The notes under the pieces were generated by a model. The model was not told the DNA's origin, did not search any database, and saw only the letters and a list, made by a program, of their open reading frames with translations. The position numbers and the translations under genes are program-made. From Elgaria multicarinata webbii (Eukaryota > Chordata > Lepidosauria > Squamata > Anguidae), in assembly GCF_023053635.1 (NCBI RefSeq), contig NC_086172.1:65832681-65896680 (forward strand): a stretch of 64,000 nt of DNA. Reading direction: 5' to 3'. Positions 41,801-54,048 of the stretch are shown here, piece by piece. Every line of letters begins with the position of its first letter. Within the stretch, counting starts at the first letter, position 1.

Positions 41801-44800
41801 CAATCTCCCCACAGGCATGAAAAAGGACAGGGATCAACACATGAGCCCAAGGCTCTCTGTGGCATATTCATATAGTGGGAAACAATGGGTTTTCTTTACA
41901 CCGAAACAGGGAACTGTATTTTTTTATAGCTTCTCCAGCAGTAATTTACCTACCTGTAAGTAACTTCTGCAAACTTCTTGTAGCTGGTCTCCCGCTGTAT
42001 TACTTTTCAATTCTTTGTTTTCTTTCATGTTTCCTTCTCCATTTCTTTCATGTGACCTGTAGAGGAAAACAAACAAACAAACAAAAATTATACCAGCAAG
42101 AGAGAAAGAAAAAAACTAAACAAAAATGCTTCTACAATTCAAATCTCTGTTCATACACTCAGCCCCCATGAAAATATGAAAGAGAAATTGTATTTAAATA
42201 AATTTGAAAGGCTTTCTCCAAGCTAATGTTAATGTTTTCTGCAAACTATTGTTCTGATCACAAAAATGTAGAAGCACAAATTAAAATGATTAAAAATAAA
42301 AAACCAGCATGGGAGGTTATTAAGAAATCCCACGATTCTCTTCCATCTCAAATCCTTTTCCTGTCACTTGCATGTATGCTTGAGGTTCCATAAATTCCCT
42401 AAATTTCAACCAGTAAGGCTAATGATTAGGGATTATAGGAGTTATCCAAAACATCTGGAGAGCACCAGGTTGCCTACCCTTGCCATATGATATGAACACA
42501 CCCAAAACGTCTATGAATAGTACTAAGAGGCTTGCATCTTATTCTTCAACAGGGCCATTTGCTTTCCTGAATCCCACCCTCCAGAAGTGCTCTGAAAGCT
42601 CTAGTCTGTTTGCTCCCAGTCTTCAGAACAAACCTATTACTAAGCTGTCCCTACCTTCCTCATCTTCAAAACAAAGGTCCATTATTAATGCTTAATGAAA
42701 ATTAATTACTTAATGTTTTTCAGTGTTTTCTCCAACTTCTTCACTTGGTGTTTGTAAAATTTTAACTCTTGAACAGTTGGTCTAAAGGTAAGAAAACATT
42801 TAGTATATTAGTATTATAAACTTCAAAGTTAGCAACACAACACACCTCTCCCACCCTCGGCAGTGAAAGTTATCAATGTAGAATATATGGCTGCAGTTAC
42901 ACGTTTCAGATACTTCCAGATTACTTGTAAAAGATTCCACAGTATCATATTGTGAAGATTTTCACACAGAATTTAAGAAACAAAACTGGTCCTTTAAAAA
43001 CATCTATGCTGGTCTTACATCATTCTAGAACATATTCATCCACTCACCTAATTTCCATCTCTTTCTTGAGATTTATATTTTCACGGACCAGCTGTTCATT
43101 TCGGGCTTTAGTCTCAATTACCTGAGTCTGGAAAGACTTGAAAGGCATTATAAATATGTTGTCATCTATTTAGATAGCATTCATAATAATAATGTTATCT
43201 CATTTGTCCTCATAAAACTCTGTAAATAGGTAATTAATAAACATGTTATAGCAAGAGGAATAACAAATATTGAGAAATAGTGACTTGCTCAAAGATTCAC
43301 TCAGGAAACCCACAGATTTCAAATTAAGAACTCAAGGGCAAGATTCCAATGATTCAACTCCAACTATCTGACCAAGTCAACAATGTGAAAGCTAAATATT
43401 ACATTAACTGGTATTTTAAATTAGTCTGACATATTGAGACCATCTATCAAAGATGGAGGCTGCTCCATGTTGTGCAAAAAAGTCTAGTGGCTAAAGAGTC
43501 ACCACCTCAACACATGCGACATAACATGCCCAAGGGCCAATACAGAAGTAATAATAAAAGTCATTGTATTTTTAAATGACAGCAGAGCTTGTAGCAGGGT
43601 TTTTTGTTTTGTTTTTTGAGGTGGGGAGGATTTCAATCAAAAAAACGGCATAGCAGGAAAAGTTAAACATCCCTCTTCCACAGCACTGCTACTCAGATCA
43701 AAATTGGAGCCTCCCCCTCACTCCCTTTCCCCATGACAGCTTTAAAATATGGAAAGAACTCTCTACTCTGAGGTATGTTAGGCTTTCATGAGGCCACATT
43801 TTAGGCATTAGTTGAAAATGTCTGTTTACATTGTCTTTCTCCCAGACATGAGCTATCTTTGAATCAACCTTCATATATATGGGGGTGGGTGGGTGGGTTA
43901 AAATTCTTTTGTAAACTGCTTTCAGATTTCTTCAAATAGGAAACGTTCTATAAATAGTTAATAAATTAATTAAAATTTTAAAGAAGCTTCAGGAGATCCA
44001 GTCACAATCTCCAGCATCACAACTGTTTCAGTCGTAAGATGAGATAGAGACTTTAAGTGATAAGCAATAGTAGCTATCCCATCAAAGGCAAGTAGAAATG
44101 TTGCCAAAACAATTAGAACCTCTCCCCAAACTTTCATTTTCTGCTGGAGAAAGCTTCCTAAAGAACAAGCCGTCCAGTGAAGGTCTCTACTTGACTCAAA
44201 GGTGTGGGAAGGCAAAAGATGTTGTATTGGCTACACAATTAGCAGAGTGGTTCCAGCTCATCGTTTCATTATCAGTCGATAGGGGAACATCTCATTTTTC
44301 ACCCTACTTTACTGCCCTAGCCTTTAGAATGGTGAGGGAGGAGCTGAATTAGCAGTAGCATTCTAGACAGTCAAAAATTGCTAAATTCAGTTGAGTGAGA
44401 TTCAATTTAGGTGAGTAGACTGAGGATGAGGAATAAGTGGAGAGAGTTCTGGAAAGTGATGGTCAGTCAGAAAACGAAAGAATTAGTTATGAGATAACAT
44501 GTTTGAGCTTACTTTGTTTCCAAAATAGTTCAAAAATTACTTGGTAGCTACCGCCTCTGTGTCTTCTGTGAGTGTAACACCTCAAGGAAATTTCTGTCAG
44601 TTCCTCCGCCTGTGCTAGGTTATGACTGCTATCTCCTCTATTTATCATCCTGGAACATGCAGACAGAGTGATACCCCAGCCTCCCCTTCTCTTCACAACA
44701 GCTGATGGACAAAGCAGCATGGCAACCTGTTGGGCTACTACTCAGCTTAGATTGTTAACTGTAGGGAGTTCAGACAACTGTAGGGAATTCACATGTCAAA

Positions 44801-44880
44801 AGAACACATGCAGAAGTTTGACATTGTATGGACAAGCCCCTGCTACTGGCACACCTGTCGGCCACATCTCCTGTTAGTCA

Positions 44881-44926
<46 letters not shown>

Positions 44927-47900
44927 TATTTATTTATATAGCACCATCAATGTACATCTCTCCCTCACATGTTGGTGAGGGAGAGAAGGGGTTGTCTATG
45001 TGCAAGAGCTCCTCCACACAAGAGGGGATCCTGATTGGCCCAGTACATTGGCATGCAAATAGGGGCTTTCTCTGGTTTCCCAAGTGATTGGCTAGTGCAT
45101 GCTGCAGGAGCACATGACTGCCAAGTGTGATATCGTTCCCCTCTGGGCAGCCAGTTTTCTGAATGTTCCCCTCCCTCAGCTATCCGAAAAGTATTTGTCA
45201 AAAGATACAAAGCAGCCTGGTGGCATTGAATGGTTGCCGATAGTCATACACTTTGCCGTCACCATACTCCAGAAGTCAAGCAAGCAAGAAAAACTCGCCA
45301 ACTGGGAAAGTTTAGCTTCATCTCTAGAGGTTGGCCAGTTTCCAAATCCAAATTCATTATTACCTACTAGTTCCTTACCATAAGCAGGGCTTTGTAGTTA
45401 ACAGTGGCATCTACATTCTTCAAAAATTCTTCTTCATCTTTTCCTTCTCCTTGTGTTTGATTGGTCTCCCTCTTATATTTCCTATGAAGGAAACCAAATT
45501 AAAATAAGAATCTTTAGTGAAAAATGCTAGAGGTATGAAACGAAGTCTAGATTTCTGTGTGACCTATATTCCACACCACTAACCTTCAGCGGAACATCAT
45601 AAAGATTTTAATATCTTAAAGAAAATGTGGGCAGACTTCAAGCTTGCAGAATCAATTTTGTTTAATACAGAACCCTGATATCCACCAACCGGAGCCCAGC
45701 ACAAAAGATATACACTCAGTATTAAAAAAAAATCTGAGCCCAGGGCAGGAATTTGAGTACCAGAACTAAAAGAAGCTCACAGTACTTCCACACAAAAATC
45801 CACTCCTGGTTACCCAAGCTTTCATTTTACAGTACAATTTAGAACAGGTAGGGGATTTTGTTGCCGCTATTGTTAAACAACAGGCATCAGAAATCTTTGC
45901 CAGAGAATTGTTAGTAGATCTAGATCTCCATTCTGCCTATTCCTTCAAGTGTCTTGAATCTATTCAGGCACCTATATATGGCCCCCACCACAGTAGGGGT
46001 TATTTTATATAAAGAACTTTTCCTACCTTAGTTCTTTTCTCACTTGGTTTATCTGAGACTCATAATAATCAATTAGACAACAAATCCTAGAGAGAAAGTA
46101 CATTAAGAATGGCAATTCATCCAATATGGGTTACTAGCACTAAACATATATATATATACACACACACTGCTAGCCTCACTTTGCCTCCAGGGCAACTGTT
46201 AGAAGGAAGGACCTGGACTCAGAGACAGCATGCCAAAGGGTTTGATATATAGTCCATCTTAAATACCTAAAACTTGCAGCACATTTCATTAATAGCTTGG
46301 TGTAAGTACCTTTGTCATGTTAGCTCAAACAAAACAAACTTCTTCTGATAACCAGTTAGAAGTTTTATTTACCATATAAGCTACCTATAATTCCAAAAAA
46401 AAAAAGGCTGCACCCAACACCCGCCATGAAGGTTCCTCCTTCCTCAACTTGTCACCACCAGGAGCCATTCCAAAAGGCTGTACTGAGGAAGATGAGAGCG
46501 ACAATCTGAACTATTCCACCAGCCCTGCTGAAAGAATTAATTTTCTTCCTCTTCCTTCCTCATTCCTTTTTCCTTGCATATCATGTCTTTTTAGACTGTA
46601 AGTCTGCAGGCAGGGACCGTCTTGTTTAATTGATTATATGTAAGTCATTCTAGGAGACTTGTTGGCTCAGAAGCATGGAATGGATGTGAAAGAAGAATGT
46701 CAAGTTCCGATAACAGCGTGTGGTACCTCCACCCACCACCTTTCCTGAAGTGAGGTTGTTGAAAAATCAGTATGCAACTTAATAGGATGGGGGGGGGGAA
46801 TAAGAACTAGAGTTTATTTAACAGGGAGGGAAAAGAGAGGAGAAAGGAAGAGAAGCAGCATAGAAGGGTATATAATTTAATTTAAAGTAAATCTCTCTAA
46901 ACCACAAAATAGATGGGGATGGAGCCCAAAAAGTGAGCGATCTATAGGTGAACAATTGGAGTCACTCAGACCTGTCTCCAGCTACACAATCCTGGGCTGG
47001 CTGAAATGGGAAACCTCTTTGTTAGTCCCTTGGTTGTATACCAGACTTTGGAAATGAGAGCAGAAGGCGACTGCTGCTGCCCTCTCTCCACCACTGTCTT
47101 CTCTGGTGGATGCTTTTATGACCTCCCCCTCTATAATCTCAGAGATGCAGAAGGTGGAAAAAAAGGAAGGATAAGAGGAGCACCAGCGGGGAGGGGGATT
47201 CCTCCTCTTTGCCCTGCTCTCTCCACCCCCTCAACTCTCTGTCACAGGATTCCACATGTGGAATTCTTTTGGATTCCACAGGATTCCAAAAGAAATGCAT
47301 CAGTAACATACCTCCCAATGGCTTGGCCAAGCTGCTGTTCTGGGGACACATAAAGCCTTCACCAAAGTAGTTTGGCTGTATAGCACCAAGCATCACTGGC
47401 TTGCTATGTAAAATAAAATGAAGCCACATGGATGAAAGCTTTACATGTTTCCAAAGAAACACAGAGCACAGAGGAAGCAGCAACCACACTACTACAAGGA
47501 AAGTGGGTCCAAAGGCTTAAACCAGAGTGGGACGAGGTAGAACTCCAAATGCATGGGACTTTAACTCCCAGAAGTTCCTGCCAGCATGGCCGATGAAGAG
47601 GAATGCTGAGAGCTGGAGTTCAACACATCTGGAGATCTACTTCCTGCCCACCCTTGGCCTAAACTGCTATGCAACCACCAACAATTTTATGTTTAGCATT
47701 AAAATAAGAAATATTTAACTTGCAAATTTTAAGAAAATTGTCAAAAATCATGCAGAATTACTTACTGCTGGTCTAATTGTGTTCTTGGAGCTTGTTTGCA
47801 AAACTGGCGGAACATTTTTTTCTGAGTAGCGATACGTTGCTCTTCCTCCATGCCTACCCTACAAAGTTCTTTCTTTAAATGGGAGATAGTCTCTTCTTGC

Positions 47901-50900
47901 TCTTGTAACTTGTCGGCCTGTTGGTGGTACTTTGCCTGCAGCAGAAAGCAAGAGGATTGGAGAAGGCAGCACAGTTCTGGAAAGAGCAGTAATGGTAAGC
48001 CACAATGAATTTGGTTTGTCAATTCTAAGGAAATTTCTCATTTCCTAGGACAGAATATCTAGCTTTATTTTTTATATTTTCTTCTGCAAATACATTTAAA
48101 ATGTATCATCAATTAAAGTCAAAACATTCTGCCATGACATACTCTTTTGTAGTATTCATTTGTATCATATTTTTAAACAAGCATCTAAAACAAAAAGTAA
48201 GCCTCCTGTGAATTCCAGATCACAAGTTACTGTTAAGTCAAGTACCTGTGAAGCTTGATGATCTTTCTGAAGTTCTTTGACTTGGTTGTGTTGCTGGGAA
48301 GCGTTAGTTATAGATTTGTCTTCCAGCTGACGTATTTTGTGTTTGATGTTTTCTACAATAATGTCCAGATCATTGGCTCTTTGTTCCTGCCGAGAAGCAC
48401 GACTGCGCTCCAAGCGCAATTCAGCTCTATATTGAAAAAAATAAAACAAAAGAGGCAGGTGTATTTTGCCTAAGAAAAATTCATATAGTGTCCAAACCTT
48501 TATTAGGATAATTCAAAGATCACAAAAACTGTGCGTTTTGTGAACTTCAAATTGGTTTAATGAAGGTATTACACCATACAGATTTTTGAATTTTTAAAAA
48601 CATTATTCCAGTAAGAACTATAAGATACAGTAAATTAATTCAAATCAAAGCATGACCAGAACCACCATTTAGAAGATGCCATCAGCACGTATTCTAGGTG
48701 AGGACTCCTGTTGACCACACTTATGGATCTAGTGTTCTTCACATGGACATCTTGACCAACCCTGCCTTTTCATGTAACTTCCAATAACTGGCACTAATTC
48801 CCAGTGGTGGGAATATGTGGAGCAGCTTCCAAAACGATTTATGTCAGAACTTTAAGACAAAACCCAAGCCAAGCAAAGTGATCACAGCCAAGGCTTGGTG
48901 AAAACCAGGAAGGTTTTGCAGTGCAATTATGTAAAAACTGCTATAAGGATCAGACCTTTGGGAGGTCTAGAGGCCATTTCCGCCCCCACCAATGGTTGCA
49001 AAACCAGGTGGCTACAGAGCACCGAACATGCTCTAGAGCAACTACGGACGCCATATTTTTCCTTCCCAAAACATTTTTAACTGACTTTGGTGTCAACAGA
49101 GGTAGTGGGAGGCACAGCACTGGTGGCACATATGGCCCACATGTTACCCATCCCTGAACTAGTCCAACTTTCTATTTTCAACCATCGCCAGCCACACCCC
49201 TCTGTAGCAATCCAGCACTCTAAAATGGGGATGTGGCGAAAGGGAAGGACTCTGCTTAGAAAGGGATAGTGACAGAAGACAGCCTCCTTCCATCTCTCCA
49301 CTTTGGTTCGGAACTCTCTGAATCCAGCCTATCAAATGCCACAGAAGAATTCTTTAAAACTTTCTTACCTAAGCTGTTGATTGTCTTCTATCAAGCCACG
49401 GACAATTTTTCGTTGACGTTCTGTCTCTTCTATTAATGTTTTCAAAGCATACCGTATTGCTTGTGAAGTCTGTCGGTCCATAACAATCCTATCTATAAAG
49501 GTGTTTGTTTTTAAAAAAAATCACAATAGATGCCATTAAAACTTATTGTAAATTGTAACACCTCACAAAGCAAGCAACTGGGAAGGAGAAAGACGCACGA
49601 TGTCAGAGGTGACAGTAGGAAAATAACAAGCTTAGTAACGTAACTAAGGGCACAATCCTATACATGTTTTGACAGAAGAAAATCTTATAGCTCCCAGCAT
49701 GCCCCAAACAGCAGTGCTGGCTAGGAATCCTAGGAGTAGTTTAGACAGAAAAAAGTCCTACATGCATAGGATTGTGCCGTAAATGTCTTAAACAAGAAAC
49801 CACTATGGTCTTTCATGATACCTCTTGAGGGAGCTTTTAAAGTTTATTCCATGGCATCTGTTATGGTACGACTTTTTCATATCAATTTTCTACATGTGAT
49901 ATAGTATAAAATGGATTATGTAGAGTAACTTAGAATAACTGTTAGCTGCATCAGTACTGATGGGTCATCCACATTTCCTTGCAGCCCTATAGTATTTCTA
50001 ATTTTATAAACACTTGAAAAACCAAATCTTCAAGAATTATAGAAGTGCAAAATTTAACTGACGGGCAATTTACAGCATTTCTTTTTTTAAAAAAAATGAA
50101 CGACAAAAAAAACCCCAAATTTGTTACCTGGTAAGTTTCTGCTACTTTCAGGTTCATCAAAGCACACCGATCGTAAGCCATGTTGCCTTAATAACTTGTT
50201 TACGTTTCTCCATTCTTCTTGCTCTTGCTAGAGTTAGAAGAAATGAAAAAGACAATGGAGCTGTTCACACAACATGCTAACCCACAGTCAGTGGTTGAGT
50301 GTAGGTTGCTTGGAACCATGGGTTGTTTGTTGAACTGTTAGCGTGTTGTCTGAACACAGCACATTTTTCGCAGGGAGGGTTATTTTCTGAACACAGTCAG
50401 GGTGGCTTGTTAACCACCCTGAACAACCAACAAACCATAGTTGTTATTATTATTATTATTATTTATTTATTTATATAGCACCATCAATGTACATGGTGCT
50501 GTACAGAGTAAAACAGTAAATAGCAAGACCCTGCCGCATAGGCTTACATTCTAATAAAATCATAGTAAAGCAATAAGGAGGGGAAGAGAATGCAAACAGG
50601 CACTGGGTAGGGTAAACAGGCACAGGGTAGGGTAAAACTAACAGTATAGAGTCCAAACAACATCAGGTTTTAAAAGCTTTAGGAAAAAGAAAAGTTTTTA
50701 GCTGAGCTTTAAAAGCTGCTAGTTCCAAGTTGGCTTGTTTGAGAAAATAAGCACTCAACCACTGAGTTTCTTTGTGCTATAGTTTGCAGTATTGCTAGTT
50801 TGCTGTTTAATATGTGGCCATGAAATTCATCCTAGTTATTCATTGAACTGTATTTCCCAATGTCAAATTGTCAAAATACCTATGGCAGAAATCATGTCAG

Positions 50901-51814
50901 TGATAAAGTTTAAGACCCACATCATGAAATTTCAAATGAAACAGATATATTATAATCATGACAGGACTGCCTCCATTTTTGGTAACAAATTCCTTCACTT
51001 AGTAATGCCACAAAAATGCTTCTTGCTCTGCCGTAAAAGTGGTGTAAACTTTGTAAATTTAACCGTAAACTCTAGAATTTATTTCAACTGTAATTCAAAC
51101 TTATCAGTCAAGTTATTAATCAAGATTTTTTTAAATTCCCATTTAATACCCCAAGCTCCCCTCTTCCTCCAACACTGTCTTTTCAATTTAAAACGTCTAT
51201 TAATGTTCCTCCCAATTAAAGACTTTGGATCTTATGAGTATTCTATGTAGTTGACACACTCAGACCTATTTCTACTTCCATACACATGAAACAAACAGAA
51301 AAATCAAATGAGTGGAAAAGCAGAATAGAAGGAAAGAACAGAAAGAAGACTGGGGAGAGCAAGATAGAAACAGAAACCAAATACACACCTGATAGAGAGT
51401 CACTTTGGGCAATATTGAGGACTGTTTCCCACATCTTCAACAGGCATTTATTGCAACCCACCCTATATTAAGACATTCTGCAGGAGCCCGTTGTATTCAA
51501 TGCAGAATCTTCTACACCAGCGTTTCCCAAACTAACTTGGGCACTGCACACTTTTGGGCTTGAAATATATTGATGGAATCCATAAATGCTGATCTGTGGG
51601 GGTGTGGGGAGAGGGGAAATGGTGTGGGACATCCCTAGGATAAAGGAGGGGTGAAGAAATTCTGGAGCAAAATAAAACAAATTAAGCCTATTTTCATACC
51701 AAAAACTTGCTACATGCAATTTTCAAAAGTGCCCCATGTAATTTTTTTATTGCCCCATGTAATTTTTTATTTGAGGTTTTAAGAGTTACTTGGGGGTGTT
51801 TTATATACTGCAAA

Positions 51815-51852
<38 letters not shown>

Positions 51853-54048
51853 ATTTTTATACCGCCCAATAGCCGAAGCTCTCTGGGCGGTTCACAAAAA
51901 TTAAAACCACAGTAAAACACCCAACAGGTTAAAACACAATTACGAAATACAGTATAAAAAGCGCAACCAGGATAAAACCACACAGCAAAGTTGATATAAG
52001 ATTAAAATACAGAGTTAAAACAGTAAAATTTAAATTTAAGTTAAAATTAAGTGTTAAAATACTGAGTGAATAAAAAGGTCTTCAGCTGGCGACGAAAGCA
52101 GTACAGTGTAGGCGCCAGGCGGACCTCTCTGGGGAGCTCGTTCCACAACTGGGGTGCCACAGCGGAGAAAGCCCTCCTCCTAGTAGCCACCTGCCTCACT
52201 TCCTTTGGCAAGGGCTCACGGAGAAGGGTCCCTGTAGATGATCTTAAGGTCCGGGTAGGTACATATGGGAGGAGGTCTTCCTTCAGATAACCTGGCCCCA
52301 AACCGTTTAGGGCTTTAAAATTAATTTACAAAGCCTAAAAGCTGTACACAAGACCTAAAAAATAATTCAGAGCCTTGAGACTTAAAAATTAATTTAGAGA
52401 GCAATCTGATGGCCCCTAGACAGAGTCTGGGCTACCACAGGATGGTGCGGATCTCCTTCTCCACACTCATAACTGTCTACTGCTGTGGAGGAGGAGATCT
52501 GATTGTGGATCTTCCCTCCCCTCCCCCTTCCCCATTCCTAGCTGCAGCAGAAAGCTTCTCTGCTATCAGAGAGGGAGAAAAGGGGCATGCTGGTGAACAG
52601 GGAAGGAGAGGCCAGGTGGTGCAATATCCTATGGCTTCTTGAGCCCCCTCCTTTGAGTCAGCTAGATGGACTCAGAGCCTCATCTAGCTGCTTTTTAAAT
52701 TTTAAATGGAGGAACTAAGGTGAAATTGCTTCCGTCCTCCACTCTTCTTGCCTGGTTCTTGCTGGCAGGGCATGGGGAGGTGGGCAGTTTCCATCTTAGC
52801 AGTTCTCTGCTTATCAGAAACAAATAAAAACACCATAAAATATATACACCATAAAATACAATTAATTGAAAAATTGAAAAAAAATCCTACATTCTGGCTG
52901 ATGCTGCTGTTGAGGGTTTAGAAGGATTCAAATTGGCTGCCAGGTTTGCAGGAACCCCCACGACCCCTCACACACAGAGAATTCAGAATAAAAAACCAAA
53001 CACACAGCTCAACTGCTTGCTGCTGCTACCTACAGAAGAGACTGAGGCTTTGCGCGCAACACTGATTTCTGTGTGTCTATATCCTGACTCTGGGTATGCC
53101 AGCCGTGTGATATATGTGCTGTGCTCTGATAGGGCCGTGGGTTCTCAAAGTTGCCCATAATGACCTGGCTCTAGCTTGCAGAAGCCAATGAGGTCTGAGA
53201 CAACCAAGCAGCCTTTATAATAATCTAAATTCTATTCAACTAAGTACTTTTGATACATAGATACATAATTTCATATTCAATATTTTAGAGGGGAAATATT
53301 GCTAGTACTGAACCTCTCATGGAATCCCTATTCACATTGCACAGAACACAATTTAGGAAACATTTTTGTACACAGTTCACTGAGGAAAGAGATCTACCTG
53401 ACTTCCTACATCAACCTTGTTCCAAGCATCACAGGACATTCTTTCAGGGTAAGAATTCACCATCACAGAACCTGATACTCTCTCACTTGGCAAGCTACAA
53501 CTTTGAGAGCTCTGAAAAGCAAACCAGCAAAAGGGATTAAGGCTATGGCTTTAATTCTTACTAATGCTCCATCAGCAGGAATTTCTCTAGCGGAGTTTCA
53601 CTCATGGAATGCTCCTACCAGAAGAAAGAGGAGAGATAACCCCTTGTGCTCTCTTAGTGAACCCTCTGCAACAATGTAGAAGGAGCTACAGGAAACCCCA
53701 ATGAAAACTGTCTCTCTCCCCTTCAGCCAACTGGATTTTCTGCTGATCATAGTCCCATCTATGAACGGAAGGAGCCCTTCTGCTCACAGACGGACAGCTC
53801 ATTAGGATCTAAGCCACTGTGTTAAAACACCCTTACACCACAATCCTATATATGTCTACTCAGAACTCCTATTGTGCTTACTCCCAGAAAACTGGATATC
53901 TGATTGCAGCTTTACTTTTTAACAGCGGATGGTTAGTACAAATATTGTGTTTTGGAATACTGTACTGCTGTCAACATATTAATTTTACATGTGTTTAACA
54001 TTTGCAGTTATGAATGATAGAAATTCAAAATAGATGTACCTCTGTCAT
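35781..54048 (-). CDS. CEP70: Centrosomal protein of 70 kDa, complete CDS in 16 exons
   Basis: CEP70 is a coiled-coil centrosome protein that binds gamma-tubulin and helps organise microtubules and the mitotic spindle. The minus-strand exons, 5' to 3', are 54048-54040, 50227-50128, 49492-49369, 48426-48246, 47935-47766, 46086-46027, 45481-45379, 43136-43048, 42781-42710, 42056-41954, 39623-39450, 39100-38954, 38552-38384, 37229-37124, 36623-36544 and 35842-35781. They total 1749 nt, or 582 residues (human about 597), with all phases consistent. The N-terminal two thirds is heptad-rich coiled coil ([13 protein letters not shown] to [11 protein letters not shown]). The C-terminal third is the conserved globular, TPR-like part ([37 protein letters not shown]). 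The start is MTE: an in-frame stop precedes it in the same exon and no upstream ATG is available. Confidence 0.95.
36544..36623 (-). CDS. CEP70: CEP70 exon 16
   Basis: [21 protein letters not shown] plus NLLHIL. EEHxxFFPAFQA is conserved with human. Confidence 0.95.
37124..37229 (-). CDS. CEP70: CEP70 exon 15
   Basis: [21 protein letters not shown] then [15 protein letters not shown]. Human has LCVLVSTVGKLCRLINEDV at this point. Confidence 0.93.
37450..37796 (+). mobile_element. LINE family 1, 3' 350 bp
   Basis: Begins ctccgctgtggcaccccggt, matching about 21716 onward of the long copy with few differences. It includes [16 protein letters not shown], the intact terminal hairpin (37726-37756) and an (AAAT)n tail. 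It lies in a CEP70 intron. Confidence 0.9.
38384..38552 (-). CDS. CEP70: CEP70 exon 14
   Basis: [40 protein letters not shown], then [16 protein letters not shown]. This is the most conserved C-terminal (TPR-like) block of CEP70. Confidence 0.96.
38954..39100 (-). CDS. CEP70: CEP70 exon 13
   Basis: [20 protein letters not shown], then [20 protein letters not shown] and EK. LVPWH and VEDL are conserved. Confidence 0.95.
39450..39623 (-). CDS. CEP70: CEP70 exon 12
   Basis: [20 protein letters not shown] through [20 protein letters not shown] to LMALK. CGFEHL and EMWADQL are near-identical in human. The acceptor at 39624 keeps VLS (human VLC). Confidence 0.94.
39784..39960. mobile_element. Fragment of the 17083-17608 transposon family
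   Basis: Gaatatgcaacttctgatca, gatgtgcaaacccagatatt and gggttaattgtgggttaaac follow the right end of the 17 kb element in inverse. It abuts the CR1 copy. Confidence 0.5.
39985..41760 (+). mobile_element. CR1 LINE, 5'-truncated and inactivated
   Basis: RT domain of chicken-repeat-1 type: [140 protein letters not shown] and [16 protein letters not shown] stop follows GKK at about 40402, a frameshift lies near 40950 and another stop at about 41582. The catalytic motif is LADD where CR1 normally has FADD. The 3' end is the typical (attctatg)n, 41735-41760. It lies in a CEP70 intron. Confidence 0.93.
41954..42056 (-). CDS. CEP70: CEP70 exon 11
   Basis: [21 protein letters not shown] then [15 protein letters not shown] variable segment; the SYLQ end (human RYFQ) fixes the frame. 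Confidence 0.85.
42057..42709. other. CEP70 intron
   Basis: Unique except for a fragment of the CCTCCAGATGTT MITE (ccaaaacatctggagagcac, about 42447-42480). Confidence 0.4.
42710..42781 (-). CDS. CEP70: CEP70 exon 10
   Basis: [21 protein letters not shown] plus KNI. Donor gtaatt. QVKKLEK is identical in human. Confidence 0.93.
   Translation of the reverse strand, partial: TNCSRVKILQTPSEEVGENTEKH
43048..43136 (-). CDS. CEP70: CEP70 exon 9
   Basis: [20 protein letters not shown] then INLKKEMEI plus two bases. The acceptor ttcaag at 43137 is chosen over ttccag at 43128 because it restores SFQ (human SLQ). Confidence 0.87.
43137..44880. other. CEP70 intron, mostly unique
   Basis: A short fragment of the 17 kb transposon family lies near 43452-43490 (gatggaggctgctccatgtt). 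A GGGT run lies at about 43880-43898. Nothing else can be supported. Confidence 0.35.
44882..44957 (-). mobile_element. L2 LINE tail fragment, antisense
   Basis: A long (ATT)n run, then tttatttatatagcaccatc and aatgtacat, the inverse of the L2 3' end. Adjacent 44957-44984 is a small perfect hairpin (ctctccctcac/gtgagggagag). Confidence 0.8.
45379..45481 (-). CDS. CEP70: CEP70 exon 8
   Basis: [20 protein letters not shown] then [14 protein letters not shown]. Acidic linker ending in a helix. Confidence 0.92.
46027..46086 (-). CDS. CEP70: CEP70 exon 7
   Basis: [29 protein letters not shown] is identical in human. Sixty nt, phase 1 to 2. Confidence 0.94.
46087..47534. other. CEP70 intron
   Basis: Holds TA and CA runs (46147-46168) and an old L2-like tail (gactgtaagtctgcaggcag, about 46591-46626). 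A small palindromic stretch of attcca repeats lies at 47247-47285. Confidence 0.4.
47535..47655. mobile_element. MITE related to 10627-10753
   Basis: Gtagaactccaaatgcatgg, ttaactcccagaagttcctg, gctggagttcaacacatctg and gagatctacttcctgcccac in family order. Confidence 0.5.
47766..47935 (-). CDS. CEP70: CEP70 exon 6
   Basis: [20 protein letters not shown], then [20 protein letters not shown] and [16 protein letters not shown]. The QEETI and RIxTQ blocks are shared with human. Confidence 0.95.
48246..48426 (-). CDS. CEP70: CEP70 exon 5
   Basis: [21 protein letters not shown] followed by [15 protein letters not shown] and [16 protein letters not shown]. Strong heptad pattern; EQRANDL is shared with human. 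Confidence 0.95.
48427..49368. other. CEP70 intron, no recognised element
   Basis: Unique sequence; nothing can be supported. Confidence 0.3.
49369..49492 (-). CDS. CEP70: CEP70 exon 4
   Basis: [21 protein letters not shown] then [20 protein letters not shown]. Coiled coil; matches human [20 protein letters not shown]. Confidence 0.93.
49649..49783. mobile_element. Short TIR element, GGCACAATCCTATRCATG ends
   Basis: Left ggcacaatcctatacatg, right inverted ggcacaatcctatgcatg. Flanks gtaactaa and gtaaatgt match at 5 of 8 positions, compatible with an eroded 8-bp duplication. Confidence 0.7.
50128..50227 (-). CDS. CEP70: CEP70 exon 3
   Basis: [20 protein letters not shown] then [13 protein letters not shown] plus one base. 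Start of the coiled-coil region. Donor gtaaca. Confidence 0.9.
50262..50443. mobile_element. DNA-transposon-like fragment interrupted by L2
   Basis: Ctgttcacacaacatgctaa, ccatgggttgtttgttgaac, gcgtgttgtctgaacacagc and aaccaccctgaacaaccaac give a palindromic layout. It ends where the L2 tail begins; sequence after 50720 may be its continuation. Confidence 0.4.
50444..50719 (-). mobile_element. L2 LINE, 3' 275 bp, antisense
   Basis: Near-identical inverse of 24390-24668, including [11 protein letters not shown], the agcaccat hairpin and the (AAT)n tail. Confidence 0.9.
50720..51814. other. CEP70 intron, no recognised element
   Basis: Unique AT-rich sequence; a short repeat cccatgtaattttttat is doubled at about 51733-51770. 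Confidence 0.3.
51815..52320 (-). mobile_element. LINE family 1, 3' 500 bp, antisense
   Basis: Inverse of about 21575-22050: [40 protein letters not shown] and [16 protein letters not shown] with an intact frame. The hairpin is intact (51861-51891). The tail is (AAT)n instead of (AAAT)n. Confidence 0.9.
52321..53834. other. CEP70 intron 2, no recognised element
   Basis: Mixed-composition sequence with no family I recognise. I see no exon. Confidence 0.3.
53835..53910. mobile_element. AAGTCCCATTGA-family MITE remnant
   Basis: Accacaatcctatatatgtc, tactcagaactcc, gcttactcccag and tctgattgcagc in family order. Confidence 0.5.
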
